From: Archilochus colubris
Lineage: Eukaryota > Chordata > Aves > Apodiformes > Trochilidae
Direction: 5' to 3'
NCBI GenBank assembly: GCA_023079485.1
Contig: CM041084.1
Span: 118,156,467-118,220,466 of the forward strand
Length of the DNA stretch: 64,000 bases
In this document: positions 1-14,400 of the stretch, in pieces
How the letters are laid out: each line of letters begins with the position of its first letter
Numbering within the stretch: the stretch's first letter is position 1
Notes under the pieces: model-generated
Seen by the model: the letters and a program-made list of their open reading frames with translations, nothing else
Database searches by the model: none
What the model was told of the DNA's origin: nothing
Program-made: the position numbers and the translations under genes

Positions 1-2325
1 GAAGGATGTCAGCAAGAATTTAGATACTGTCAGGCAGAGTGTGCTGGCTCTATAAATCCTGCTTACCTCACCCCTGAATTTGTATGCAAAGCACACTCAC
101 AGTTATGAAGGCAGAAAAAAGGTTTATTCCAAACCCGAAGGACAAAACTTACTGAAAAACAAACTAAATCCAAAATAACACCTTATCTGCAGGCAAATTA
201 CATATTTTTGTTTTGCAGTTCATACACAAGCCCCACTTCCCGCACAACACTATGAGACTACAATAGAATATATAAAAAGAAATTATTCTGCAAGCAAGGG
301 CAGCCACTATATGCACATCATGGCAGAATCTCGCCTCACATAATTACAACAAAAGCTGTCACACACGAAGAGAGGAACCAGCACTGTATGTGAACCCTTT
401 TTACATATCTGTTTGGAAAAACAAAGAAACATGTTTGTGTATTTAGTTTCCATAATGAGATATATGGTTGCCATGGAAGTCTAATCTCTATGTCAAAGCC
501 AAGCAGGAGGAAAGAGCTGCATCGTCAGGCTATATGCCTGAAAACTCAAAGGATGGCAAGCAGGAAAACTAACAAAAACCTATGCTTTTTAATTAGATCC
601 CAACCTGTAAATAATAATAGTAGCAACAATAATAACAATAATAATAATAATAATAGGATATATACGGTGTACTTTTAAAGTGTACCTTGCAAAGTGTCAA
701 TCAATCTCATCTAGAGAGAAGTTTCTGTAACTCTCACAGACTGAATTGTAAATCAGTAAAAGGGAAGAACAACAAAAAAATCCTTATAATGAAATTGCTT
801 GCAAACTTTAAAGATTGCTTATACGAAGGGATTTATGGTCCAGAAAAATAATCAATAGGACTAGTCAGAAAGCCTCCTCAAATTTTAGTGGGAATGAATT
901 CATATGATAAGAAAAAGTTTAAAATATCTGCCAAATTCTGTATGTTAAACATTGACAATTAATTTGTTTCTTTCCCCAATTAATTTTATATTTCATAAGG
1001 AGAATATTCAGTTTTTCCCTAAAATAATTTTTTACCATGATTTAACTTTTATCAAATTTAATGCTCACAATGATAATCAGATTATAAAAATATAAATCTA
1101 GGTATTAGTAAAGTAAGAAGTAGCAGCATCAAAGAATTATTATTATCTGTGTTTCAGTGTAAAAGATCAAAATACAGTTACTTTCAGATGCAATACAATG
1201 GGAATTTTTTTTACCACCTTTAGCCACAAGACAATTACAAAAAATGCAAAGGTAACAAAATGGAAAAATTACCTGCCTGGCTGGCTGAGCAAACATGACC
1301 TGTATTTTATTTTACAGTGTAATTTTTAAAGTGAATAATTAAATTATACAAACAGTGCTTCTGGCATATGGACACCCTAACTGAGGAAAAATTAGCACCA
1401 GGAAACATCTTGAAAAGCAAAAAAAAGTTTGAGAAGTAAAAGAGAAAACGCCACAATTAACTTTACAGGTAATATTTTTGGACATCCTTTCATAATGAAA
1501 ATTATGATAATTTAGTCAGAAGGTTACTCCTTCTTCAAACACACTTTTTTCCAACTGCTTCCTTTTAATTTTCTTTTCAGCACTCCTCCCATTTACTACT
1601 GAAAAATATCCTGACTCACGTAATTCAAAGTATTTAAATATTTCTCCTTTATCTGTCCGTTTGGTATCACTTATGTCCATACATACAGACCTTCTCTAAT
1701 TTAAGCAGCAAACTTTTTTGAGAAAATGTGCTTTTTTTAATTACATCTGTATTGTTTTTCATAGTTGTGACACTAGTTAAAATTCTTCAGTTAATATATT
1801 ATGTATGGAGTTAATAACCTGTGATCAAACTGTGGCTTATGGATACCCAAGCCTCTGTTTCACTTCATCTTCCCTTCCTCACCTTTCATAGAATTTAGGT
1901 CAATTAAAAATCTCCACAAAAAATATGAGTTAAACCATTTCCTACACTATTTAAAATGCTACCCTGTTGCAGGTAAAGACAGCTATGTTATAAGTACAAA
2001 AGGTCTGGCATTTTTACAAATACAGTGTTAAGAATAACTGTTAACAGTAAAAGCAGGAAAATCAGACAGAGCCATGCCCCAGTTAATAAAATCATGCAAT
2101 TATCCAAAGTACTGGTGGCATTTACTGTGATAGAGAACCTCCAGTTTTTCCAAAATGTTAAATGGCAAAGAGCATTTTTAAGTATTACTGGAACACATAG
2201 ATATTGCATGAGTGCAAAATATGACAACCATTAAATTGATATACATTTGGTGAGTATTTTACATGTGTATGTAGAATATGAGTCTGTAAAATCTCTACTT
2301 GTTTTGATGTGACAGGAAGACTCAC
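1..2325 (-). other. NCOA2 intron (partial, runs off left end)
   Basis: AT-rich intron following the last exon in the window. I see an AAT-type microsatellite at 610-655 and A/T-rich runs. No coding homology to the missing NCOA2 C-terminus was seen on the minus strand, and the short open frames at 1988-2234 look random. Confidence 0.85.
610..655. repeat. (AAT)n / (CAA) microsatellite
   Basis: Imperfect AAT repeat with AGC and AAC interruptions, ending in seven clean AAT units. Confidence 0.9.
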
Positions 2326-2455
2326 CTGTTCTGACTCCCAAAAGTTGCCTGATCAATAGGCAAGATGCTTTCTGGCCATGGTGCAGTCTGATTGGGAGGT
2401 GCCTGCTGTTGGCTATATTGAGGTCCTCCTATATTCATCTCTAATTCCGATGGCC
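2326..2455 (-). CDS. NCOA2: NCOA2 exon (residues 1009-1051), last in window
   Basis: The exon is 130 nt and encodes [40 protein letters not shown] and SQN, plus two bases of the next codon (Arg in the family). The acceptor is GATTAG and the donor ACAG|GTGAGT. The family continues with the CBP/p300-interaction domain in the next exon, which is not found between 1 and 2325. The coding sequence therefore continues beyond the left edge. Confidence 0.96.
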
Positions 2456-5400
2456 CTAATCAAGGAAAAATAACCACATACCTTCTGTGACAAGAATCCA
2501 CTTTCATGTTAAGCCTTTCCATTTATTTGTCTCAGTAACAGCAAAAGCAAACAAAACCACTAAAACTTCAGTAACATTACACTTAAAAGCATGACATTTT
2601 TTGTTAAAAATTGCTTTTAAATTTTCAGAAAAAAACATGAGAACTTGAAAGTGCTTTAAAACCACAAAACAGCAGATACGACACCACAGATGCATAAAAT
2701 TAGTAAGATAAGCATAAAAAAACCACCAAACAAAACAGAAAGCTTATAGAGTCAATATAATAGTGTACTTGCTTTAAAAACAACCAAGAACAACGATAAT
2801 CTCCCCAGTACTTCTTAAAGAACCTCACAGTCTTTAATAAAAAAAGAGGGACTTCATATTCTCTTTTTTCAGCCACACCACTGTGGAGCTAGAGTAGCAG
2901 GAATAGTTCATACCAATATATGTGTTAAAAGTTACTGTTTCACACATTTCCCTTCCCGTTTTCAACTTGCGCTGTGGAATATGGTTCTCACCAAACCTAC
3001 AACTGGAATCAGTCTATTTTGTTTGTTGGTTTTGTTTTGTTCCTGCTTCAACTTTGAAAATACAAGGGACACATGCCACACGTGCCCTGACTTACCCATA
3101 TTCATGACCTGAGATGGAAGCATCTGCCTCGGGCCAGGCTGGTTGCTGGGTCTCAAGGGGATGCTGGCCGTGGGGTTGCGGATCATGCCTGTTTGCACTG
3201 GTCTGTTCATGGCACTTGCTGTGGGTGCACAGGTCACCCTCACAGCAGGAGTCTGGCTTCCCCAGTCTCCAGATGTCATGGTAGGCCGAGGGGCATTGCC
3301 ACCAATCATTCCTGCACAAGACCCAAACAGACTTAGATGCTGGCACGTGATTCAGAACAGCTTTAGCATTACAACTGCCTGACACACTATATTTTTAGCG
3401 CTGGAAATGAAGTAGTTTCTCTCACAGCACATCGTGCCACAGCTGCCCATCCAGATGTGCTAAGCTACAGAACGAGGCCTTATGGTGCTTAGACAAGGAA
3501 CTCGAGATTATCATACATTTTACACACGGAAGATCCTTTTATCATTTACAAACAGAATAAGTGTTCCCATATGTAGTCTGCAACAGGTGCCGAGGGTGTG
3601 TGGATAGCTCTGACTTCCTTCCTCAGGAAATGAATCATGTTTGCTGATGTGTGTGTCAGTGCTTTACTTTCCAAGGGCTAAGTGAGAATGAAGGATTTAA
3701 CTTTTGCTACACACACATACAAATGAGAAGGACTTAGTTTAAATTCACATTCTGCAGATACCTTTTGGCCAGTCAGTTCACTCAGAGCCTACAGCCTTCT
3801 TATAGCTTCAAGGCTCACCCAGATCATCTCAAACCAATGTACAGTGCAGGGAAATTACTCACAGAAACTTTCCAATAGACGCTGAAGTTCATTACCGTTA
3901 TTCTAGGGGAAATCCTCCTACATCTACTGTAAACAACTGATATAGTTTATTTACACTTGGAATATATAGAGTACTACACTCTGACAGGAGCCAAAAAAAG
4001 CACAACCAAAGCCCAACATGAAAACCCCCAAAACCCAAAGAGTTGTGTTCATTGTATTTACACATTCCAGTTTTATACAGTCAAGAAAGATAAAACGCTG
4101 ATCTCAGACTAGACTACTTGTCTCTCCTATGGCATTTTGTAACATCCTTTAAAGAATAGTAAAAGCCACACAAATAATTATCACTCATTAGCTCAATTAC
4201 TTGGTGATGTACAACCAAGGAGAAAAATCCTCTGAAGACAGTCATTGTTTCAGGTGCTGTACAAAATTTGCTTCAGTGTTACAGCCTCAGGTTTGTTCTA
4301 TTTTCTGTACACATTCTATCAGCTGAAATATGTGGCTTGCTAAAACCAATGTCAGGAACACAGATAATACTCTCTAACTTGTATACATAAGATGAATAAC
4401 ATCCTCTAACATATATACAAAACATGAAAGTAATAGGGCACTTGTTGACCTCTAAACTGCTTAGATAGGCTATTTCAGTGTCTGGCAGCATGTCTTTTTT
4501 ATTACTGATGCAAACTGATTTATGACATTATGGGACATTATGGCTGTGAATTTAGCCAGATTAAAGGACTTACAATACCCACATTTTTATTCAAAATTCT
4601 CAGTGATAGTTGCACCCGTGGACAGTCTCAGACTATGTACTAGTTGAAATAAGTCAATCAGCCAGACTTTTCCTGTGAAACCCCTTCCAGGAGCTTGTGA
4701 AACCAACCTCTCAGTAGCTCTGAGCAACCTGATCTAGTGGGAGGTGTCCCTGCCCACGGAAGGTTGGAGCTAGATGATTTTAAAGGTCCCTTCCAACCCT
4801 GAAAATTCTATGATTCTATGATTCAGTATCTTTGTAAAATATTAGGACAAAATGAAAAAAATCAACGCACCAGAGATTAGACATAATCCAAGGCAAGAGG
4901 TAATACCATTGCTACACCTGATGTTTCTCAAAGCTTATGATTCAGAAAATGATGAAAACATTTAGCATTTATTAAATTTAAAATTAAAATTAATGCTAAT
5001 AAATAAAAGATAACTAAGGGCAAAACCAAGGCCTGTGGAGATACACATCATAATGTCAGTAGTATTGCCCACAATTTTGTTTTGATTGAAGTACTTCTAC
5101 AGAGAAGCAGTTCATGTGTCTGGGTTTTTTTGAGGCAGAACAATTGTATATCTACCTAAGCTTCAGCTGAACCTGGAACATTGATGTAAACAGATTACCT
5201 ACCAATATACTCTGTCTAGAAGTTTTAAGGTAGGTGAAAAGCAGTGCATACAGAGCCAGAATAAAACCATGCAGAAACAGAAGTTAAAAATAAATATATC
5301 AATACAGAACAGCCCACAAAACACAACTTTTTCCAGACTTTTTGGAAAAGTATTTAATAATAACCCCAGCATTAAGTTACACATGCTATAGTCTGTTACT

Positions 5401-8400
5401 CGGTGTATATTTTATAAAAGGGAAAGTCATCTTACCTGTGCTACTGTTGCCTAAAGTTCCTTGACTTCCCATCATCCCTTCATTCCTCCCCATCAGTCCT
5501 GGCTGAGGTATCACTGAATAGGGGCTATTCGTTCTTATGGGTGGGAAAGTTCCTGCACCTGTTGGGTTCTGCAGGGTGATGTCAAGTGGTAAATTCTGGT
5601 TTGGTAATAACCTGCCCAGTTGCCCTGCTCGTGGGTTATTAAAAGCTAGACAGGAGGAGCAAAGAAAAAAGTAAAGTTAGAAAAACAGAAAATTTACTTG
5701 TTAAAAAAAAAAAATTAAAAAATTCAAATATACTTTAAGCTCTTGGGCTGTGCTATTGAATGTTGCATAATTCACCCACTCTGTATCTGTCTGATTAACT
5801 TCCCTTCTTGATATTTTTATGTAAATTTCAAAATGGAACATTCTGACACTAAACCATATACGACTTATTTTTACAACTCTTACAACTCTGCATTTAACTT
5901 ACAGAAGAGACACTAAAGCAAAATATATGAATATGTGATGTGCATACTACTGCAAATTAATCTTTTACCTAATAGTATTGTAATTGTACACAAATACCAT
6001 CCTGAGACAGACTGTTCGGAACCGTCTCAGTTTTAAAAGTTTACCAGCTTTATCTGTGCCCCTGAAGAAGTTAACTGAGCACAGATTGAGTCTGTATCAG
6101 ATCCTGTAGCCCCATTACTATTTTTTTTTTTTTTGTCATTTACAGATACTTCAGTGATTCAGCAACAAGAAGGCAGCAGTCCAGAAGTAGAGCTATGACA
6201 CCATAATATTCTGGTAAGCCACATCATGCTTGATGGTTACTGTCACCTCTTTAAAACTATTTTCTTCTTATGAGGTGATTTTGTGCTCTTGAAAATCAGC
6301 TTCCTCAAAGAAAACTGTGGACTGCCTCAGAGCTTCAAATCATAACTGGGGAACATCTGGCTCAGCTGGTGTTTGGGCAATGTTCCAATGCATGAAAGCA
6401 TCCCCTATGTGCACAACCAGTTCTCAAACATGAATCAAACACTGACCTTGAGCTGACGATTCTATTACTAATCATGCCAACAAAATACATAGAAATAAAT
6501 TAACCATTTTTGTGAATTTTTTATTTACAATACTGCCTGATAGCTTGCCTTAGCCTTAAAGCAACTTCTATATCCACCACATTACAAAGATGTTGAAGAA
6601 CTTACCTCTTATTTTAGATCAAACTAGTGATACTTTTGACCTCAGGTAAGGTATATTAAGCTCATTGAAAAGTACAGAAACATCTTATTACAAAGGTCTC
6701 TGACTTTTCTTCTTATTTTATAAAGCCTATAAAACCTATACTATAGGAACTTTATCTATTTTAATACAAACTTTTTTAATACAAACTCTCTGCCAGGTGA
6801 ATTTGCTTGTATGTGTGTACAGGAAATAAATCGTATCACACAGAATTAATTCCTAACAAAAAATTTTGTCCTGACTGTCTGTTCTAGAAAGCTAACAAAA
6901 TTTACTTAATGAGAAAAGACGACCTTTCCAAGGTTAGGGGGATCACGAAGTCCAAGAACTGAACTAAAACTGAACTTCAGCAAGAGTTTCAGAAAAATTT
7001 GCCCCAGAAGTCTGAAAAATTACAAAGACTATAAAGTTATTGTACTGGTAGTTTTGCCAGCACCCACTGATCCTACAGGAAAAAAGGAAAGCTGGAAATG
7101 CAGCTGAAAATAACAACACAGTTGATGAGATGGGACTGTGCTCAGCTCACATTCTCTGCTCTTGGTCAGGATAGGACTGAAGGAGGATCTCTGTCCCTCA
7201 AGCAAAAAACTCTAGCAATTTGGCAAATCTCCCGCCTTTCAAGTCATATATATATATTAAACAGATTAAAATATTTGAAGTATTCTCATGTGAAACCTGT
7301 TGAAAGATTATTTCTACAGAAGAAGAAAATTAAGTACCAAGCCTCTTTTGCAATTGCATATGATTTGACACTCATTCACCTTACATTGCTTTTCTGTGTG
7401 CACAAGAAGCCACTCACTATTTCTGTGCACCTGCTTTCTTTAGGCTTTTCTACTGCAAACAAGGCATAAGCTCCCTAAGGCAATCAGGCACAAGACTGAG
7501 CTGGGGAGAAAAGTTTTAGGGTTTTAATTTACATGGGGAACAGGATGCTGCTTTTACAAAACTGCTGCTAACCACCAAGACACTCTCATTTACAATCATA
7601 CTGCTACTGTACTGCTGGTAGCTTTGAAACCAGATTTAAAGGCAGGTTAACACTAGAAAGCCAAATGGCTGTAGTGGAAGGAATGAGCAGACCTTGCTTC
7701 AGAAAGAATGGGCTAAAGATTTCAAATACACAGATACTTCCTTCTGACTTATGTGTTGCTGTGTAAGTACCTCCATACTTACAAAAATGAGTACATGAAA
7801 ACCAAGCCCCTTTCTCTGAGCACCATTGATAACAAACAATAATTTAAGGATCTGTGGTGATTTTAACATGACTTTACACATTAATATTTATTACTAGTAA
7901 TAATGTTAATATTTATTTAAACATTTCTAAATAATGTGAGTTCATTTGAAAGTGGCAGGGCATTATTTCAATATGACCAGAATGGCTAAAAATATTATCT
8001 AAGCTCTGCTTAATAAAAGAATCCACCAATGTATATTTAACAACAAAGTAAACAGATGCTGCCATGAAGCAGTGGCTTTTTATGCCATTTTCTTCAACAT
8101 TTGTAGCTGATAAGGCTCCTGTCCTGCTCGCTTTCCACTATTCTAGGTGGTAGACCAACATTTCAACATTGATTAGTACATTAATTAATAAAGTTAAGGA
8201 CCACTGTCTACTAGAAGCGACTCAATTAAAAGCCACAATTTCAAATTAGACTTGGGCATTCCTCTTAATCATGTGCCATTCTATTCATCTTGTGGTTTCA
8301 GGAGACAACTCCCCTTCATGCTGTGAAAAGCCTCTCTTGTCCCTGTTACTGAAAGAGCTGCATCCCAACGAAATGCATCACCCAGAGCCACAGCAGGGGA

Positions 8401-11400
8401 CCTCCCTGCATTGCTGTTGAGGGTACCCCTGAAAACCCCACAGAGGGCAGGGAATTCCAGCGATTTAGGCATAACCTCCATGTGCCTTTTGAAATGGGAT
8501 GACCGCAGATGGCGCTATGTCATCACGCAAACCCAGACCAGGAGGAGGAACTGCCCAGGTCCTCCCCTGCTGACCTAGGGGCACACCTGACAGCTGCTTT
8601 TGGGGGGTTCACAGGCTTTAGCTACACACGCACAGAAGGTGGACTCACTGCTCTGTGAAATCCTCATTGCTGGTTTCTGGGTGGCCACAGCCGTGCCGGG
8701 GCTGCTGTCACTGGTGAGCTGCATGAGGTCATTGATGATGGCTTGCTTGTCGACTGAGCCTGCTGGAGCGCCTGGGCGGCTATCTGGGAAAAGCTGTGGT
8801 AACTGGCTGTTCTGCAGGTCATCCAGAATCTCCTCCAAGTTATCCAATTCACTGCCTGGCTGTAATAAAAGAAAAACAAAACAAAACAGAAACCCACAGT
8901 TCATGCAGCTGCTCGCCTGCTGTTGGCATCCTGCTCACACTGAGCCAGGCAGCCCACAACCCTCACTCGAACCGGCTTTGGATGTTTCCTGCAAGGAGCC
9001 TGACGTGGAGGAAGCTCACAAAGTTGTCAAAGAGGGACAGGCAGGCTTCCCAGGGTCTGTCTGCCTTGCGTTTGGGCACAACCAGCCCTTCAAAACCCCA
9101 GCATGGGGGTGTACGAATCTACATGATCCACACCTTGGGCAAAGGGGAGATTTTCCCTGTGCACTCTGTAACTGGTGCAGAAAGCAGGGATCATTTGGCA
9201 GGGAAAGAGACCAAGTGGTGATGAAGACGGAGGGTTATGTAGGTATAACCAAAACTCCTTTCAGCACAATCATATTTCTAGTCTCTTTATGACTTGATTA
9301 AAAACATATGATGGAAAAGCTGCTTCATGGATAAAACAATTCCCTATATGCATTTTCTTTGTTGCATTCAAAACCTTAACACTGAATAACTCTAAATAAA
9401 GTTCACTGGCATGAAATACACATTTCATGCATGTTCTATAAATTAAAAGCTGTCAACTAGTTAGGAGATTTAGGAATTTATTTTGCTGACAACTTCCCAA
9501 ATCAATGAAAACAACTTCACTACAGTAAGAAAGAAAAAAAAGAGAGAGAGAGAGAAAGCTAGTTATATTCAATTCAGCAGAAACATATATGAAATAGATA
9601 GGGAAAAAAATTAAGTTCATATGATATTAACATAAATACTGACCTTCATGTCTTTCTTAAAAATGTTTGTTTTCACCATTTTTTTCAGCTTCTCTGCCTA
9701 TAAAATCTCAGAATGAAAATCTTTTTCTGACTGGAAGTTTAAAAATATGACAAAATACAAACCTTTAAATAGGGTAAAATTCTTTTTGGGTAATAATTAC
9801 CACCAGGCAGTCCAGTCTGTTACCACAGGAAACATTTCATGGCAGCATTTACAACAAAAACCTACACAAAATCAGCGCCTTCATTAGGAAATGTGCAATG
9901 ACGGAAGAGAGGCAGAGAGAGAGCAGCCAGCCGTGAAGGATGGGGAACTGAGAAATAACACCACAAACATGCACATAACTGAAATGCAATTCTTCCTGTT
10001 TTGTTTTGGGTTTGTTTTTTTTTTTTTTTTGGTCCTACTGCCACATTGTGAACTTGTTAATTACTGAGGGCAAGCTTACGTTGCAGATCACAGGAGAGTG
10101 TGGAAATATCTGAGATGGCTTTAAACTGCCAACCAAGGCTCTCACAGCCCAGCTATGAAGCACATTAGCTTGTACTAAACTGCTGCCACAGCTAACCTGC
10201 TCCTGGAAGCCCAGCTATTTTATTCAAAGGTAGCTAAGATGCCTGGAGGTTACATCTCTACATAGCTTTTTTTGGATGACTGGCTGCAGATAAACACGGC
10301 ATTACTCTTTACTCCTGCCACATCACTTCCCAGTCTTACAGATTGGAATGCATGGTACAAAAGAGGAAGGAGTTTACTCTGTTAAAAGGCAGCATGTGGG
10401 TGACTGGGAGGCTGGTGTTACTGCCAAAATGGGAGGAAATCACAGAATCAGAGGACTGGAAGAAATTTCAGGCCTCAAGGGAAAATCGGTGTATGCCATT
10501 CCCTACAGAGTTGATATAGTTTCTTGTTAAAGGCACTTAGTGACTGAAAATCCACAGCTTCCCTAGGCTATTGGTTTTAGCACTGTCATCCATACTATTT
10601 GAATTTTTTTTTCCTTTTTGTCAATGCAAAACCACCAACACTAAAACTTAGGCCCTTATTTCCTGTTGTATATTGAATGAGGACAACAAACTGTGTTCCC
10701 CTTTCCTTTTCTAACCTTTTCTCTACTTGAAAACCCGTGCCTTTTTGGGTTTTAAGCTGAAGTTAATAAGCAATCTCAACTTGTTTAATTTTCTTCAGCA
10801 TATAACCTGTTTTCTTGACCTCTCATTCCTCTTCTTGCTCCTGTGGACTGTCTCCAGTTGGTCTACTTTTGCTGAAATTCCAAGTCCAGAAGAGGGCTTA
10901 AGATGAAGCCTTACAACTTACAGCTTAAGAGTAAAGTTTAAGATTGCTATCAAGTACCACGAGTGCTTGTATCATTCTCCTCTACAACTTATAACTTACT
11001 GAGTACAGTAACAACCTTACAACTGCTGAGTAAAGCAGAAAATCCACCCTACACATAGTACACTCTGTTGGCATACTACAGAAAAATCTGTGATTTTTAA
11101 AATTACATAACATTACTGTCTCTCACTTGCCTTGTGCTGATTCCTAGACACAGCTCTGACAAAGACCTACCTAAGTCAGTTGTCCCCTACTATTTTTTAA
11201 AAAATCAGTGACATTACTCTTGACTAATTACAATAATTTGTTCATCCTGAATGTTCTCCTAGAATTTTTTCTCCACATCTTCTGTTTGCAGCTTAATCTG
11301 CATTTGCAGACATCCAAGCCTCACACAGTCACAAACATAGGCTCTATTCAAACACTGAGCAGCTCCAGATACTGCACGACCTCCTGCAGCTCCCTCCATT

Positions 11401-14400
11401 TTGACAGTGAATCTTTAAACAACTACTTTGTGTGTTGAAGATATCACTCATAGCAGTTTTTTCTCTTGACCATGCATCTCTAACCTGCTTACAAGAATTC
11501 CATGCCTAAGAGCGCCGAGGAGCCTTACTCAAACCAAGACACATGGCAAATACTTGTCTTACATCCAAAAGCCTGCTACCCACCCTCTTGCAGAAGGAAA
11601 TCAGGTTGGTCTGACATCCCCTGCTCTTGACAAATCTCCCTGCTGCCTCGCTGCCTTCCAGGCACTGAGAAGGAGCTGGCTGGACGCAGCACACCAACAG
11701 AACAGGTAGAGCCAGGACAAAGCAGCTGTGATCACAAGAAGCCTAAATCTTTGTGTGGACAGGTGATGACCACATTCAAAAAGGTGCCCTAAGAGACAGT
11801 GGTGAGCTCCAGTTTGATTGCTGGGAGATCTGGTGCAAGAAGACTGGAGGAGCCAGTAAAGGAGATTGATGTAGAGTATCATAAATTAGAGAAGGATGAT
11901 TCAGTACTCTTTTGGGAAATTAAGAGATATGGCCTTCATTAAACATATTTGAGACAACAGTGAAGGGAAGTTTTATATGTTGCAGGGTTTTGGTTTTGTG
12001 CAGGACTATGTGTCTTTCTTCTATTCTTTTTTTTTTTTTTTTTAAAACACTGACTATTGTATGTCTTTGTTTTAAAATTAGATGTAAACCAAACAGAAAC
12101 AATTATAAAAACCAACCAAAAAACCCAGACAACCAAAAATCCCCCCAAACCAACCCAAAACAAAGCCAGAGAAGAACATATTGATCCAAATGAGTAAGAA
12201 ACCTGCACTCCCTAGGATACTTTTAATTCCTCTCAGGAAGTGGTAAAGAAAGCCCAAACCCGACAGATGTATTATAACAACACAAATATATAACCTTCCC
12301 ATTTTTTCCTGAACATAATCAATATTTCATCTTTATTTTTGATGAGGATTCTCAACTGCTGCAAAAGCTCCAAGGTATTTGGAATCAACACCAAACTATG
12401 ATGTTAGCCTAAGTATTTCCAGACCCACCCTCAAACAGCACCATATGCACAGAAACTATCATTAAAATATTTACGGTTTTTGTTTCATGAAATTTTAAAT
12501 TTCTTTATATTCTATATTTATTTTGGTAATAGTCTAAAATGAACTGCATGTAAGTAAAAGGCACACCCTAATCTCCCTGTAGAATAATTATTGGTCATGA
12601 ATTAAAAAAACTCCAACAATATGATAAAGTGCTAAGCATCACAAGAACGTTCTCATGCCCATATTTTCCCTATCTCTAAGCAATGCAATTACAACAATGT
12701 AAGTAGAACTTGGACACTAAGTGCCAGAAAGCATAAGACAAAGTGTGCTTAGAAAAAATTCTGCATTTGAAAAAGTGCCTGCTTTCAAAGTCCTTATCAT
12801 TGTCATGTGAAGAAAAGAAGACTAAAGTGTTAGTAGTTTACAGAATTCTTTCAGCTCTACTGAAAGACAGCTACACCTCAACATGGTTTGGTTTACAGAA
12901 AACCATCAAAAAACCCCACCATTGCTACATCAAAGACTAGCTTCCATGGACTGTAAAGAACAGGATAAGATCCCAAACTCCCTGAATATCTCTTTTCCAC
13001 CAAGGGTAAAGTCCATGGCTTGAACTGAGAGTCTGGATTCCTAACTTCATACATGTATAAATTTTCTTTATGACTATATATGACAGTCACCTGGGACTTT
13101 TTCCTTAGAAGAGGATGTCTTCTGGGGGGGACACAACTTGAAACTAAACCTGCCTTACATAAAACCTGAATTAGCTCATTAGTTACCACAGTAACATGGA
13201 CAAAATATTTGACCATAAATGAAAAACAACCCATGCTCCACACTGGCTATAAAAAGAAGGAAAAAGTAATACAGAAGTGGAATCAATACAGTCTTTTTCT
13301 TCCTGGTAACTGCTATAGAAATACAGTTGGCTAGAAATCTCATTATGTTATCAGGCTAATCTACTACTAACATCCAGAAACAGAACTCTAATTGAAAGAC
13401 ATTCAGAAAATGGAATCCCCATTTCAAGGTTTCAATAGAATTTCAAGAAGAAACCAACCTCCTTCATTAATGTAATGGATTCTGAGCATCAAGAAATAGG
13501 TTTTTTGAAGCTGAAGGACATGTAGAAGAAATATTCTAGTATTGGGAGGTATTGGTGTCCACACAAAGCAGGGGGGAAAGTGGAGCTGGTAAAACATGTG
13601 AGGAACACCAGGATAGTTTCTGAGTTTTAGGACAAAAAAGGATGCTTAAGATGATTTTTGGAACAGCACTGGTGGAGATTGTGGCACCATAAAGTCTCTG
13701 TCAGGCACACAGGCTGTTTATATTGTCTACTGGCTAAAAAAGAGAACACACTAACAGAGATCAGGATTTTATTCCACCGTACGCCAAGTGCTTATGCAGA
13801 GATTAAGCTACCTCTAATTTCTACATCTTGTTTTCTTCACCTGCATAAACAATGTAATACTTCATACCCAATTTTACGTAAGAGTTTTGCAGTGCAAAAC
13901 AATATGGCTAAGCAGAATGTTTCTTTAGCAAGGCAACATCTGACACTGTCAGGGCATGAAGATCCTCTGACCTAACTCTACACTTTTCCTCCCTTTCCCC
14001 TGAGCTGTCCTTGTCAGATCTGCCCATCTGCTGACTGATGCTCCAGACCAGCAGCAGCACGTGCTGGCTGCGGCCAGAGGCACAGTGAGGGACACAAGCA
14101 GGGAAGGAAGGTGTAAAGGATGAAGTTCCACCACAGCAGCTCCACAGTAGCTGGTGGGCCAACAAGGAAACACAGGCTTGTGGCTGAGGAATGCCCTATC
14201 TGCAGCAAATCATAATGTGTTTCCACTGCCTTCCCTTTTTAATAGTGGAGAATGACGTGAGCACTCGTGGTACTTGATACCAGAAGTCCTAATACTTGTT
14301 GGTGCTGTAGGAAAGCTCCTCTGGGCATCCCCAGCAGGTCTCTCATTCACTTTCTCACCCTCCATGGCTGCCTTGACTGGAAGAGCAATCAGCCTAATAG

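Noticed and set aside
1254..1300. Possible further 3' NCOA2 exon near a GCCTGGCTGGCTGAG string
   Set aside because: Translated on the minus strand it does not match the expected continuation after the exon at 2326-2455, and no acceptor/donor pair gives the right phase.
8649..8859. The LEEILDDL segment as the CBP-binding activation domain
   Set aside because: The CBP/p300-interaction domain of NCOA2 lies after residue 1051 in the next exon, which is outside the window. This segment is at about residue 797.
8600..9292. 230-codon open frame on the plus strand as a protein-coding gene
   Set aside because: Its first half is the antisense of the NCOA2 exon at 8649-8859. The remainder has no recognised protein features. 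Kept only as a composition finding.
13900..14226. Three overlapping minus-strand open frames in a GC-richer patch
   Set aside because: Several frames are open at once, which points to base composition, and none gives a recognisable product.
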